Shown in pieces: positions 40,071-52,336 of a DNA stretch of 64,000 bases. The stretch covers positions 5,586,026 to 5,650,025 of the forward strand of contig NC_030858.1 in assembly GCF_000208745.1 (NCBI RefSeq). The letters are read 5' to 3'. Position 1 is the stretch's first letter. Each line of letters opens with the position of its first letter. The notes below the pieces were generated by a model. That model was not told where the DNA came from and searched no databases. It saw only the letters and a list, made by a program, of their open reading frames with translations. This DNA is from Theobroma cacao. Taxonomy: Eukaryota; Streptophyta; Magnoliopsida; Malvales; Malvaceae. Both the position numbers and the translations under genes were made by a program.

Positions 40071-40401
40071 CCTCTTAATTTCATCTTCTGATAGAACCAT
40101 TTTTGCTTTCTCCTTTCTCCTACTAGCTGATTAAATTTTCAAACATTGATTAATATTTTAGCTTCTATAATGAACAACTTCAACTTCAATTAGAACTTAT
40201 GTAACATGACAATTGCATAAACAAATGGAATCAATTTCAGATGCCAAACTAGCATCAGTATTAAAGGAATGTTTTGAACCTATACTCATATAATCAGTTG
40301 GCTGCAATTGCTATAAAAGCTCACCTGTATGCTGAACTTCTTTTCCCGTTAGTTTGTTGGTTAGTACAAATCCTATCTTATTACAAGTCTTATAGTAATT
40401 T

Positions 40402-40824
40402 TCAATCACTACCCTGTTTAGCAGCTCCACCACTAGTACCAGCTGTTGTCATGAAAGATTCACCACATCCACACTGCCCTTTAGAGTTTGGGTTGATAAA
40501 AATGAACTCAGACCTGAGTTTATCATCTACAAAGTCCATCTTGGTTCCAATCACATGCATCAAAGCTTTTGGATCAATTAATATTTTCACACCCTTGTCT
40601 TCAACCAATTCATCAAACTTTCCTTTCTCATCAGCGTAATTGAGGGTGTAGGATAAGCCATTGCAACCACGAGCCTTGACACCCAATCGAAGGAACGGTC
40701 TTTGACGCTGTTGAAGAAGGTGACGGATTCTGGAGGCGGCTGCATCGGTCAATGACAGGGCTTGCCGCCTCATGGCTGCAGGCCTGATCTTCTCTGCAGC
40801 AGTCATAAATAATCGTGAAGCCAT
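40402..40824 (-). CDS. Iron-sulfur assembly protein IscA-like 1, mitochondrial
   Basis: A single open coding exon of 140 residues on the minus strand. A-type carriers such as IscA deliver Fe-S clusters or iron to mitochondrial apoproteins. The N-terminus [20 protein letters not shown] is basic and lacks acidic residues apart from one Glu, consistent with a mitochondrial presequence. The family core follows: [13 protein letters not shown], then [19 protein letters not shown] with the first conserved Cys, and GQCGCGESF with the C-terminal Cys-x-Cys pair. All three ligand cysteines are present. Minus-strand sequence before the ATG has an acceptor-like ACCAGTGCAG just upstream, and a possible first noncoding exon with a TATA box near 41105-41112, so a 5' UTR intron of about 200 nt is likely. 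The gene converges on CDKF-1. Confidence 0.95.
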   Translation of the reverse strand: MASRLFMTAAEKIRPAAMRRQALSLTDAAASRIRHLLQQRQRPFLRLGVKARGCNGLSYTLNYADEKGKFDELVEDKGVKILIDPKALMHVIGTKMDFVDDKLRSEFIFINPNSKGQCGCGESFMTTAGTSGGAAKQGSD

Positions 40825-40904
40825 GATTTTTGTCCCCGGCCTGCACTGGTGGTAAAATTTGATTAATATTTAGTAATACCACAGTGTCAGAATATTATTT
40901 ACAT

Positions 40905-41030
40905 CAATTAATGACTTTAATCAAAATAACATTAGCGAAAAACAAAACCCTAGAACGAGCATGCTAAAAGGAAAATAAAAGAAATTGGATTGGCTTTGAA
41001 ACAACCCTAGATAAGAGAATAACCGGCGAG
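40905..41030. repeat. Direct repeat, upstream copy in the IscA 5' UTR intron
   Basis: Partner of 39960-40070 (see that entry). This copy lies within the inferred 5' UTR intron of the IscA-like gene and includes the word ACAACCCTAGATAAGAGAA. Confidence 0.6.
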
Positions 41031-41104
41031 AGAGGGAGAGATATACCAAGAAAATAAATAGCAGAAACACTAGGAAAACAATACTCTAAGAGAGAGGACA
41101 CCCC

Positions 41105-41114
41105 TTTATATAAA
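41105..41114 (-). promoter_or_regulatory. Probable TATA box of the IscA-like gene
   Basis: The palindromic TTTATATAAA reads as TATATAAA on the minus strand. It is followed about 30 bases downstream by CT-rich sequence and a plausible noncoding exon ending in a GT donor (TTTTCTTG then GTATAT) near 41046. Because it is palindromic, it does not by itself show direction; direction is taken from the gene. Confidence 0.5.
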
Positions 41115-42744
41115 GGAGGCCTTCACAAAGAATGAGAGTTTTATACTCTCTATACATGTGAAGTTCTCCTTAAAAAGTAATTTATATACCTGTTTTATTT
41201 TATCATTTAAAAAAAAATTCTACATGTTTTAAAAGACTATTAAATAGCAAATGTTATTACATTCCATAAGTTACATTATGACTTCCATTTGTGCTGGCCC
41301 TTTTTTCGGTCAGAATTTGTTATTTTACTTCTCATCAACAATATTAGCATCTAATTCATTTGATTGTGACAAACAATATGAAGAACAAAACAATGTGCGT
41401 TCGAAACTTACCCATCCCGCATTCGAATGAGATAGGGAAAACAAGTTTCTAATATTTGGTGCTCCTTATATGAGCTATATAGTCCTTACTAAACTACCTC
41501 ACTAACTTCAATACCTTAGCTATGTATTCAAATCTTATTCAACTAACGAACACCAGGCTTCGTTTAATTGTTGTTTTTAATCATATAGCAAATGCAGCCA
41601 AGAACCAACAGATCCAAAGCTAGCACCAAATCACAAACAGTCCTTGCAGCTCTAATGTGAGAAGGGAAGGCAGGGCAACACATGAAAGGTCCAACCAGAA
41701 TTAGCATGCAAGATGAAATAAACATGAAAGGAAATAAAAGAAAGAAACAAAGAAAAATCATGTGTTTTTAATAAAAACAGACATCTGCAGGACACAAAAC
41801 TGAGCTGCCGCCAGCCTCCTTCCTAAAATTACAACCATGTGATAATGTGTATATGAGGTATCAAATTGGCAGTTCAGCTGTCCTGTCTTGTTCATATCTA
41901 ATCAAATTCTATCCCAATCATGTTAGTCCCAATAATTTTCATTGCAAAGTCAGTTCTAATTTCCAACTTCCTTCCAAACATATCTTTTGTTCCTGAACAA
42001 GCCGCCATATCTTGTTTATTTATACAAAATTAAAAAAGTCAAATCGGGATTTTGCTAGCACTGCTTTTAAGCTAAACACACATGAAACCAACCCCCAAAT
42101 CAAGGATCAAGCTCATTGCCATTTCTCTAGGCTAAGCACAAATGCCAACTAGGATTTAGACAGATATCTTAGTTTTGAGCTGTAATACTATATTAGAGGG
42201 AAGGTGGGCAAATTAAATAATCTTCAAAAGATTGCAAGTTAGCTGTCTGAACTCTGAATCATACGTCATACAGACCAGGTGGGTAGGCAAAGTGCCAAAT
42301 TTAAACCCAATTTCTTTGCTGATGTTTCTGCTCCTTCCAATTAAGGAGCTCTCCCTTTTATGAAAATCACTCATTGGATACCATTCCAGAAAATGTTCGC
42401 CAAATTTTATTATAAAAACTTGCTAGAGAACAGCTCGCAAACTTTCCTTTATAATTGCAATATCTAATTGTTGTCTCTTACTTTTAACGTATCTTTTTAG
42501 CTCATTTTTTTCCTAAAGAAAAAGAAATTTTCCTGATGTAGATGCTGATATATGTGAATTCTGTTACTTATCATTATGTTTTGTACTTAAAGTGAACGCA
42601 GTACAAAAGCCAGAGATGAGGTGCCTTAGCCGAATATGTTTGAGCAGACAGCAGCAAGCAAACCAGTAGTGTATACCAAACCAAGTAGTAGACCAGACAG
42701 AAGAATTCATAGGAAGACACAAGCAGAGAAGAGGAACTCTTTAC
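41115..42744. other. Spacer with no supported gene
   Basis: AT-rich sequence with short ORFs only. I searched both strands for exons that could follow the signal-peptide exon at 42745-42811 and found none I could support. No tRNA, known microRNA or element was recognised. Confidence 0.45.
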
Positions 42745-42811
42745 CTTGTAAATCAGCAGATACAAAAGGAAGCAAGCAAGCCAATACAAGAACACCAAGA
42801 AGTAATTCCAT
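42745..42811 (-). CDS. Possible first coding exon of an unassigned secreted protein
   Basis: On the minus strand an ATG at 42811 opens a 22-codon stretch that looks like a textbook signal peptide (MELLLGVLVLACLLPFVSA, then DLQ), ending exactly at a consensus donor (ACAAG then GTAAAG). The sequence further upstream on that strand (about 42820-43290) looks like a plant leader: CT-rich tracts, CCCTAA-type words and a spliceable segment ending TTTCACAG then GTAAAT. Together this suggests the 5' end of a gene transcribed toward 41 kb, but the following exons were not recognised. It may be a small secreted peptide gene, a truncated gene or a coincidence. Confidence 0.3.
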
Positions 42812-43399
42812 CTTCAGCAAAGTCAACAAATAAAACAAGTAAAATGGAAGAAAAATCTTGGCTAAAAATCCGATATTTACCTGTGAAAGAGTCAAAACTT
42901 GATGGCTAGAGTCTTGTTTTCCTACAATAAAAAAAGTAGATAAATCAGACCTCATTGAACCCTAAACCCAAATCAAGAAAACCCAGATTTGAAGAAGAGA
43001 AAGAGGAAGAAGAAGAACCCTGACCCAAATTAAAAAAAAAAATCAGATTTAAAGAAAAAGAGGAAGAAGAAAGACTAAGCAAAAAGTTCAGTTTTCAACC
43101 CTAACAATTTCGGACTTCAATAGCAGGAAGAAGAAGCAGGACGAACGAAAGCATGTGCTTAGGATTCGATGATCTTGCCGAGCGAAGAAAGGCAAAATGT
43201 TAAATAGATATTTTAACCTTGTAGAATAAGTGGCCCAACCTGAGACTCCATTGGTTTTTCCATTACTTTGCTGCAAGGTTGATTATTTTCTTACCCGATA
43301 ATGTAAATGTAATTTAAATAATCACATCTCTTACACCATATGCTGCCTAAATACTTGTCTCATTTTCAAATTCAAATGAACTCATGTACATTGCCATCC

Positions 43400-43781
43400 T
43401 GTTTGACTTTATTTTTTTTAATTTAAAAATTATTATAAAATTTTTATAAAAAATAATAATTTTAAAATTAAACTAAAATTATTTAGTAAATTTTTTTTTA
43501 TAAGTTATAACTTTGATTAAAATTATCGTAAAAGATATTTGTTTAGAAGATAATATTGTAATTATTTTTAACAGATAAAAGATATTTTTGAAACAAAAAA
43601 TAACTTTTTATATTTAAAAAAAAAAACTCTTTATAGGAGTTTTTCTTGAAATTTTTTTTTTCAAAATTTTATTTTTTAAAAAAAAATTACTTTTTTTAAA
43701 AGCTTTTTAAAATTTATTTTTGATTTGATTTTTACTTTTAAGAAGTAAATAAATTAAAAAAAGTCGAGCCAAATAAACACT
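43400..43781 (+). mobile_element. AT-rich terminal-inverted-repeat element, copy 2
   Basis: The block starts TGTTTGACTTTATTTTTTTTAATTT and ends AAATTAAAAAAAGTCGAGCCAAATAAACACT, so its ends are inverted copies of each other. It aligns with the reverse complement of copy 1 (24958-25390) and, at its ends, with copy 3 (53096-53929). It has no coding capacity. Confidence 0.7.
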
Positions 43782-45484
43782 ACTTAGCATCCCAATCCAT
43801 ATATTGAAAAATTATTCGTGCATAATAATTAAGCCGCATATCGAGTCCTTAAAATAATTATCTAAATTATTTAAATAAAGTTATTATATAATATTTATTA
43901 TTTTATTAAATTATTATATTAATTAAAATTGTATTATTATAATATTATTAATTCATTAAAATTAAATTATGAATAAGATTAATTATATATATATAATTTA
44001 GGAAACAGGGGACTTGTTCTCGAAAGGAGTCTGCAATAGTTTACACAACCAACATGTGCACTCTTGAATTCCTTCAGTGTGCTGTGATTCGATGATGCAC
44101 CTCAGATCAACTGATCAAGTGCTTTGTGATATCTTCAGTCCCTGGCCTTTACCTATAGACAAATATCTACAAAAAGTTGGATATGTTTTAAGCTCAAAAC
44201 CTAAATTTCAGTTCTAGTAACTGTGAAAAATGAGGGTAAAAATCTAAAAATGAACAGGGCTATATGATTTCTCAATAATTGGGGGTGCAAACATGGTTAC
44301 CCACCTAGCTAAACTGAGTTTGACATGTAAGTATGTACGTATGCAGACAAGATTAGGAGTTTGGCATGAAGGACTTAGTACATTTAAAATCTTATTCACA
44401 TAAAATGAAGAATATACTTGCTGCCTTTGATCAAAATTATCTTCTCCAAGGTCCTCAGCCCATAGGAATATGTACTTGTATTCAGCAACATAGTCTGGAA
44501 GCAATAATCGTTTGGCAAACCACCTACAACAACATAGCTTAACAGGTGTGCGCACTGCCGTGAACAAGGAAGAGAATCATTTGGGGCGACTAAATTTGAT
44601 TCACTGCAGACGCATGTATGGCAAGTCTATCCATTCATCCGCAATAACATAATAATGCGACTGAATACAGTCAAGGACGCAGCACCGCAGAAGCACTTCA
44701 GTGTGCATTGACTATACATGCGGCGAATGTATTAATGTTAATGTTGTCGGATTCTTTCAATCCCACTTACGCTGTTAGTAAAAAAAATCCGTTACTCCAA
44801 ATGAAATTATTTCAGTAAAAGAATTTTGATTTAATTATTAATAAAAAGCATCATGAACATATTATACACTTTATTAAAATTTTCTTAGATTATTACATAT
44901 AAGCATTTGATATTTTTTAATTATATATAAGCATATGATTTAGTGCAGCTCGCTTGACCCTAAATGGAAAGACATGAAATTTTACCTTGGAACCAAGCAA
45001 AAACAAATTGAACCATAAAGATTTGATAAAAAAATGTCACATACACAGCGCATCTAATATCATTTGATGCCGGAATACATCGCTCTCACTACAATATTAT
45101 GAACTCTCCACAAAATACAATTGGCCCCAGATGAATTAAGGGCCAGATGGATTTATAACTATTACTTCATGTCAAACATCTGCCTGGTGCCAAACTTGGT
45201 TTCCATGAGATCTATTGTTCAATCAAAATTCCTGCCCTTCCCATTTGTTTATGTTTTGACCTGCATATGAATCCATTCCACCGAATGAGAAGGAATTATA
45301 TACAAGAAACTCTCTTAACAGTACGTGTGCATGCACACAAATGCAAGCAACATGTGCTTGTGTGCACAAGCAGATGCGTCTGTACGTGTTGGGGCGGTTC
45401 GTTTTGGTTGCTCTATATATAAGTAAGATCAGCTTATACTAGCAACTTCATCAATAAGATTGAATCGAGAAGAAAATATACCCT
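43782..45484. other. Spacer downstream of the hexose transporter
   Basis: AT-rich up to about 44000. A DUF707 exon relic lies at 44410-44523, listed separately. The rest holds the transporter 3' UTR (complement of sequence below 45485) and no other supported gene. Confidence 0.5.
44410..44523 (-). pseudogene. Lone exon relic of a DUF707 protein gene
   Basis: On the minus strand, immediately after an acceptor-like TTGTTGTAG, the frame encodes WFAKRLLLPDYVAEYKYIF followed by LWAEDLGEDNFD. This resembles the core of plant DUF707 proteins (pattern WFAKRFLHPDIV...YDYIFLWDEDLGVENF). No neighbouring DUF707 exon was found on either side, and a characteristic Asp of the WDEDLG motif is Ala here. It is best read as a captured or leftover exon of a dead gene copy; activity is not expected. 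Confidence 0.6.
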
Positions 45485-48400
45485 CTATTCCTGTGGGAGA
45501 AGAGCTATCTCAATTTCTTGAAGAGATTTTCCTTTTGTCTCCATTACATTCCTTTTAACGAAGACCACAGCCATCATGCAAACACTTGCAAACATCGAGT
45601 ATAAGAGCTGTGGCCCAAGTTGCTCCAGCAAACGAAGGAACAGCAAGCCCACAAAGAAATTAATTACCTGAAGAGCAGTGCAGAAGCAACCAACAAAAAA
45701 CCATCAGAAGATAATATAGCAGTAGGGATCTATTTCTGATTTCTCTGCTAAAATTTGATATCCCAACTTGTGTAACTAAATTTGATTGCATATGCTGTCA
45801 CAACTCACAAGGATACAAATTCATTCTTGGAAGAAGAGAAGCAAACAACCAACAAAGAAAATGGAAGGAAAGAAAAGAAAATTACCCAGTGCACTGACAT
45901 ACAGATTGCCATAGCTTTTGCCCTGATTCGACTAGGGAAAATTTCTGGTAGAAGAAGACCTGGAACAGGACCTGCTCCTAGTGCAAATGTAAAGACGAAC
46001 CTGCACAAAGTTCAAATTAGAGTCCATATCCGGAAATTGTATCTCTAACTGCCTTCCAGCGCCCAAGGCTAACATTTTACATCATAGGCAATTTATATCT
46101 CCATAATTATGAACATAATCAAACTAACAGTTCTGCTCGTGGTTTATAAAAGAGTAATATTAAATATATTTGATAATCTTTTCATTATTTGCAGGACATT
46201 CAATTACACATCTAAGCTTTTGCTTATTTCATTGGTCAGAGTCAGTCAGGTCTGAGCCTCTGAGGATCCAAACACATTTAAACTTACAACCAAGATTTCC
46301 AACTATGACTTCCACAGATTTTGAATACTTTCTGCCGTGTAAGACCTTGGTGTTGAGAGGTTTTTAAAAACAGGTAAATTTAATCAATACTTACATTAGC
46401 ATGCCGCCAACTGATAGGTATAAAGATCCAGAGCCTGACACATAAGTATTTGCTGCAGTGACTTGAAGAACCATTGATATAGTCTGTGTAAATCATATGC
46501 ACACATAAATACCAATTTCTAGTCATAATTTACATTCAAGAAAAGAAAATATATTTGCTTTTAGCTGAGCCATCCATAACATGGTAACAGCAGTCTAAAT
46601 AACTGTACTTCCATAGTCCTTGTTATGAAGGATATACTAGCTTCTTTCACAGAAAAAATCATTTTGATTTCATTTTAAAATGAGATAAATGGAACACTTT
46701 AACAAAGGAGGGCTCCTTTCTCTTGGCACAAAAGACAAAACATGTGTAAAGCATTGACGAACGTAAATTCAGACGCCCATGGGTAGACAATATGCCTTTT
46801 TTTTCTTTATTTCTCTGAATACATGTCATGGAGCAATATTAGAATACTACTTATACATGAAAGGGCTTTCCAGGAGAAAATTGGTGAGAAGAATTATATT
46901 TACCATGCCAAAGAAACTCCACAGAAGAAGCACCTTCCTTCCAAGTTTGTCCATTAATAGCATCGCAATGATAGATCCTATCATGAATGAAAAATCATAG
47001 ATCATGAGACAAGGCAAAATGCCATAATACAACATGCACAAGACAGGCATTAAGGAAATAAGGTATACCTGTTAAATTTGCAACTCCAATGAACACATTC
47101 GCAAGGTCTGATGGTACTCCCGCACTTTTAAATACAGATGAAGAGAAATAAAATACAGCATTTATACCAGATAGCTGTTGTAAAGCAAAGAGGGTTGACC
47201 CAATAAAGACAACTGCAAAAGGAGAACATGAATAACAAAGCCTAAAAGGGAAAAATCAAAGCAGAACAGGAAGCTACAGTGGTGGCAGCAATAGCAGCTG
47301 TAGATGCAAAAAATGGAGAGAATAAACAAGGCATAAAACCGAAAAAGTTTCTGAACTATTTAAGAAAATTCAAATAAACCCTTATTTTTTATTATGTTCA
47401 ATTAATCTCTTGTGCTTTTATTTTGAGCCAAATAAATCTTTATGACCAATAGTTTACTAATTGGCATTAGTCAAAATGACACATGTCATTTTTATGCCAC
47501 ATGGTGTGCTGACTTGTCATAATTGATGGTGATGTAGCATGACGACATTGTCACATGGCAATTTCAACCCCTTTACTATGACCAGTCAACATGCCGTGTC
47601 AGTACCACATGAGCATAAATTAAAAAATTTCATTTTGACGAATGGTAATTAGTCAACAATTAGTCATAAGAGTATATTTGACCCCCAAAAAAAGAATAGA
47701 GCTTGATTGAATCCAATAAAAGAAAAAGAGCTTATTTGAATTTTCTTGAATTGTTCAGGACTTTTTAAAGCATTATGCCAATAAAAAACTGCTCAGAAAG
47801 CCTAAAGAGTAATATCTACCTCTAAAATGGCAGCCATAGAGCAATTCTGAGAGTTTCACAGTGTCCGCATCATCCCCTCTGTCAAATTTGGATAATTCTA
47901 ACATGGCATATTTGACATGTGATCCACCTAAAAGCCTCTCAAATTCAGCTTCCGCTTCAGCACTTCTTCCTTGCTGTGTGACACCACCAAGACAACATAA
48001 GCATTTTACTTCAACTTGAACTTTAACAAAACTGACAATCTGTTTTTGTCGAATTTGGTTGCATGCTACAGGTGGTGGGCACATTTCGGAAACATTTCAA
48101 TAGAAGAATGGGACTGTTTTATGCAGCAAAAGTCAAAGAACAAATAACATGACCAAAAGGGATCTAGTAAAACTTGATACTGATTCTAACCAATGAATTG
48201 CATCTATAAAAGCAAGGAAGCGACACATACACCCATGGAGATTATATTACATAAAATCAGATAATTAGAGCAACGCACAGTTAAGGGGAAAAAAGTTATG
48301 TTAAGAATCAATATCCAAGGCTTTGTTTCAATATTCATATGATACTATTAAGATTGAATAGTTAATATTTAAAATTGCAGATCATGAAAAAGAGGGAGCA

Positions 48401-50490
48401 AACCTTGTATAACCAATGTGGACTCTCAGCACAAAACATCATGGCAAATGCAAGTAACCCAGCAGGAATCGTGGAGACCCAAAAACAAATGCGCCACCTG
48501 AGCAAATTAAGCAAAATAAGTCAGAAAAGTAACATATCAATAAAAAATTCTACCTAAAGCATGATTCATACCAGCCAGCAATGTCTTTGACAGGGATTCC
48601 GATAAACAAAGCCCCCATAAGTCCCAGACATGTTGCAATCTGGATGAAGCTTCCGAAAGTACCCCTCACAGAAGCAGGGGAAACCTACAAGCATTGAGTA
48701 CATAAATCAGGTAACAAAAATCCGCTTTATGTTCATGCACAAAAGAGAGAGTGCTATATAAGTCGACAATTAATGCATCACAAAATCAACAGTGTGGATA
48801 CCTCCGTCACATATAGAGCTGCAACAGGTGGACCAAGTCCCATTCCAGTCCCAACTAAGAACCTTCCAATGAGCATACCCACCAAATTTTTTGTTGTTGC
48901 ACTGAAATGAAAATTTTGTTTTTCAGAGTCCTATTGCTTTCCTTATAAACTCAGACTTTACAAAGTGAAACAGAGAGAACAGAATCATGTGGGGACTAAA
49001 GCAAGTAAATTAAAGTTTCATAGGACATTAAGGAAATACTCTGTATATCACATATTAACAAGTTCACTACATGACCTCTGCACAACTAATGATGTAAGAG
49101 CAAAAGTTACCACAGGTCAAAATAGAAGAAAAATAATTATGTAACATGAATTAATCAAGGTCCTATCTATTCTAACTTAATTCAAGACGGTAGAGTTTAA
49201 GTGACACATAAGTTTTTCTCAAGGTTATAAACTTCTAATCCATCTTCCTCAGATATAAAAAAAATATAATTCAATGCATCAAAAGTAAACTAATATATTA
49301 AAAAAGGGAGGGTGTCAAGTGCAAATCGCAAGTTATTATTAGCAGCACTAGGAAATAAAAAAAAGAACACGGCAGTCAGTAAGAAAGAAATGAGCATGGC
49401 AAAAAAATTAACTATCACCAGCATTTGATTACCATTGCATATTACCTCATAGAAGCACCAATAATCATAGGCACAGCACACAACTGAAATGCCCTACGGC
49501 GCCCAACACCATCAGCAATCCAACCACTGAACAAAGATCCAATAAGGGCACCACCCAAACATGTACTCACCACCAGACCTACATTTAACATTTTATAATA
49601 AAGCCGATCATGTTACTTTAGATGTGAAAGTCAGAAAGAAAAAGAAAAGAAAGATGGGAAAAAGTTGTCACCTTCAGCCAGAGTATTCCCACTGAAACCT
49701 AAATCTAAAGAGATGCTCTCAAGCGGTTCATTAACTACCCTGTATAGAATAGTCAATATGCAAACCATAAGCTTCTAGTCATGTTAACTAATCAAAAAGA
49801 ATAAGCAGGAAAATAATATAGAGATGACAGTTTGATATAGAACACGAACCCAAGGTGGTAGCCAAATAGGAATGAAGATATGGTTGCCACTAGTACATGC
49901 GGGAAAGAAAGCCTCCATGAAGGATTTGTACTTTCCACATCCATGCTGTTCTGTAAGAGAGCTAAACATACACAATAGTTAAGCACAAAAATCTTCTTGA
50001 ATGCTCATAAAAAATTTTAAAGAATTCATTCAAGCAACCCTTTTCATAATTTTCCAGGAAATTGGTTAGATATCCTAAAACAACCTCTAATTTTTTTAAT
50101 CTGTTTTTCGCATCATGGATCACCAAATGCAAATTTCTGAAGGGTGAACTAAAAAGAGAGCAAAAGAACTATGCAACTGAAAAATGTAGCGCTAAAAAAG
50201 AAGAAAAATCAAATTTCAAAATCCTGCCATTGGTTAAAAATTTTCTGCATACAGAATTCAAAAAGACGCAACTCAGGGGATAAATACCAGTGAGCGCTTC
50301 AGGCAATTAGAATCGAACTGAAGTTTGTTGGTTCTGGGTCTATCAACTAGACAACCATGGCTGTGCAGAGACCCTCAGCTGGTCAATAGATAAATTTACC
50401 TGAATTCTCTTCTACATCCATTACAGTTGAATGATCTCTTGATGACAACCTCTTGTACATTGAGAGTGCTTCACGTTGACGTCCCCACAT
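45485..50490 (-). CDS. MFS hexose transporter, probable plastidic glucose transporter 3/SGB1-like
   Basis: Thirteen minus-strand exons join to 489 codons: 50490-50400, 49961-49850, 49739-49672, 49578-49446, 48901-48802, 48684-48572, 48497-48404, 47973-47820, 47212-47069, 46977-46904, 46483-46395, 46000-45886, 45667-45485. The protein has the sugar-porter pattern of 12 membrane helices: ATISSFLFGYHLGVVNEPL (helix 1), ADGVGRRR (loop 2-3), GRFLVGTGMGLGPPVAALYV, AESPHWLYK, QQLSGINAVFYFS, DKLGRK (loop 8-9) and PEIFPSRIRAKAMA. It aligns along its length with Arabidopsis At1g79820, which has been called a plastidic glucose transporter and also reported as the Golgi hexose transporter SGB1; the short N-terminus lacks an obvious transit peptide, so location is open. 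Exon 2 must start at 49961, as the later AG breaks the frame. Intron 8 carries a MITE. A further noncoding exon probably ends near 51222. Confidence 0.95.
47330..47779. mobile_element. 450-bp MULE-type MITE in intron 8 of the hexose transporter
   Basis: The ends are GGCATAA and TTATGCC, and the two arms align as inverted copies for roughly 140 bases (left ...CTGAACTATTTAAGAAAATT, right complement ...CTGAACAATTCAAGAAAATT). The element is bracketed by AATAAACAA (47321-47329) and AATAAAAAA (47780-47788), a 9-bp duplication with one mismatch. Long inverted ends with a 9-bp target duplication are the signature of Mutator-like elements. It has no ORF, so it is non-autonomous. Its edge is 41 bases from exon 8 (47820). 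Confidence 0.85.
50285..50385 (-). repeat. Possible tRNA-like sequence
   Basis: On the minus strand, GGTTGTCTAGTTGATAGACC resembles a tRNA A-box region, and 35 bases after its start comes the B-box-like AGTTCGATTCTA. No clover-leaf with paired acceptor arms was found, so it is not called a tRNA gene; it could be the head of a SINE. It lies in intron 1 of the hexose transporter. Confidence 0.25.
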
Positions 50491-51500
50491 GCCAAACTAA
50501 AGCAGCCAGCTCTGGCCTTCAAATCACTTGATCTCGCTAGTCTTGGTAAAGACTTACTGTCACATTGCACATAAATTAGCATTTAACATCAAAATCTCAT
50601 TTCCTTCATTCATCAAAGAACACTTAACATGCAAAGCTCTGTTTATTTGCCTGTATTAGAACTGTAATACAAAACTGAAACAAATTCACATTCAACAGCT
50701 TGTATTTTGGCCAATTCCCATCAATTCAAAACAAGTCAAACAAATCTCAATCTACAGTTCATAACAAAGATTAATCCGAAAGAGAACTGTTTAGATCGCA
50801 CTTAGCGTCAATAAAAAGCAAACGACTCTCTATTGCTATCATAATAACACAAAAACTTACCTCCCACTTTCACTAGGTTGACACTAAAAATCTGAAAATT
50901 AAAGCTAACTTCTATCCTTACCGTTCAAAACTCACTTCATTTTCTCTTTTCCTTGATTTTTTTTTTTTTTGAAAGGCTCTTTTCCTTGATTTTTCTAACA
51001 ACCAAACAGAAGGAAAAGGAAAAACAGATGATCTTCGTATTAAACTAAACTAAAACCTATGAAACTATAATTGATCGCCTTCATCAATCAAACCAAATAA
51101 CTTACAGAAATATAAAATCACAGTAAAAATTGCACGACAAAATGATCATTTAAAAGAAATACAACAAAGATTAACGCTAAAAAAGTTAATATTCGATGAA
51201 AAAAGTTAAAATTAAAATCACCTCGCTTAAGATGATTTGATAGATCTGCCGTACATAATCAGCATAGAATTTTGGAGACAACTTCACTTTAAGGTTACGA
51301 AATTTCGCGACAAAGAGAAAGCTCTCGAGTTATTTATAAGTAAAGGAAAATGTAAAAAAAAAGTGCGGTTAGGGGCTATCGTGCGCCGGGGGTTGGTTTA
51401 TGAGGAGTGGGGACTGGAGGCTTCTTAAATACTGCTGCAAGGAAACAGAGCAAAGGCAATGGTTCTTTTTCCACAGCGAACTGGGCTGTATTAAAAAGCA
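50491..51500 (-). promoter_or_regulatory. 5' UTR, inferred leader intron and promoter of the hexose transporter
   Basis: On the minus strand a donor-like CGAG then GTGATT lies near 51222 and an acceptor-like TGTGACAG near 50563. Between them the sequence is T-rich on that strand, as plant introns are. This suggests a noncoding first exon and an about 650-nt leader intron. The promoter would lie above 51300. Inference from splice-site pattern only. Confidence 0.45.
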
Positions 51501-52336
51501 CGGGAAAGGAACAAGTTTGCTAATGCTACTTAATAAATCTTTTTTTAATTTAATTAAGTTTATTAGTAGCTAAAAAACAAATTTGCACAGCTGGGAAATC
51601 AAATTTAAGTCTTAAAAAAAACGTTATTTATGATCTCACTGTCAGTCGCGTACGAGAAAAAAAGGGGTTTCGATTCGGTGTTTCGACTGGTTTTTTCCAG
51701 TTGGACACCTGTCTTCCAGTCGAAGTTGACAGGTCGGTGGAAGGAGATGATGATGGGGGTAGTTTAGTCAATTAGTGTATGGGGAATTTTATTCCACGGT
51801 CGTATGCAGGACAAGTGGCAAGCGTCTAGAAATGAGAGAAGTTTGAATTATTGCAGCACTAAAGACCTGTTGGTCTGTGCCCTGTGGAAGTCGCCGTTGC
51901 GTAAGGCAAGGTAGTGCTAATGTCTTTATGACTTTATCCTTATAGCACCTTGCAGTTCCGTTGATTTACGACGCCTGCCACTCCTCGGAGTGGTGTAAAT
52001 AAGTTAATCTTACTGCAAATAGGATTTAGGTTTATGGCAAGTTTCACCTTTTGTGGCCTTCTATAATAGATTTGTATACTGTTTTTTTTTTTAACAGGAT
52101 TGGCATTCCCATATTGAATCAAACATCCAAAAAGGATAGAGTAAGATAAGCAAATTCCTTTCATATATCCAAAAGCAATATGTATAATGAAATAGATGTA
52201 CCAACGATTAACATCTCAAAATTTTATGTTAAAGAAAGTGTGTAATGTTTGTCACTGTTCTTAGTTTTACGAATGGACTATAACAATATACATAAATTTA
52301 TAAAAAAATTTATTATTATTATATAATAATAATATA

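Larger units (their letters stand above)
37978..40401. other. Convergent spacer between CDKF-1 and the IscA-like gene
   Basis: Both neighbours end here, so their 3' UTRs face each other. The interior is AT-rich with a TA microsatellite at about 38580-38611, one ambiguous base at 38525 and no supported gene. The part at 39960-40070 is a diverged duplicate of the IscA upstream region, listed separately. Confidence 0.55.

Noticed and set aside
45782..46048. ORFs on the plus strand across the hexose transporter
   Set aside because: Shadows of minus-strand exons and introns.
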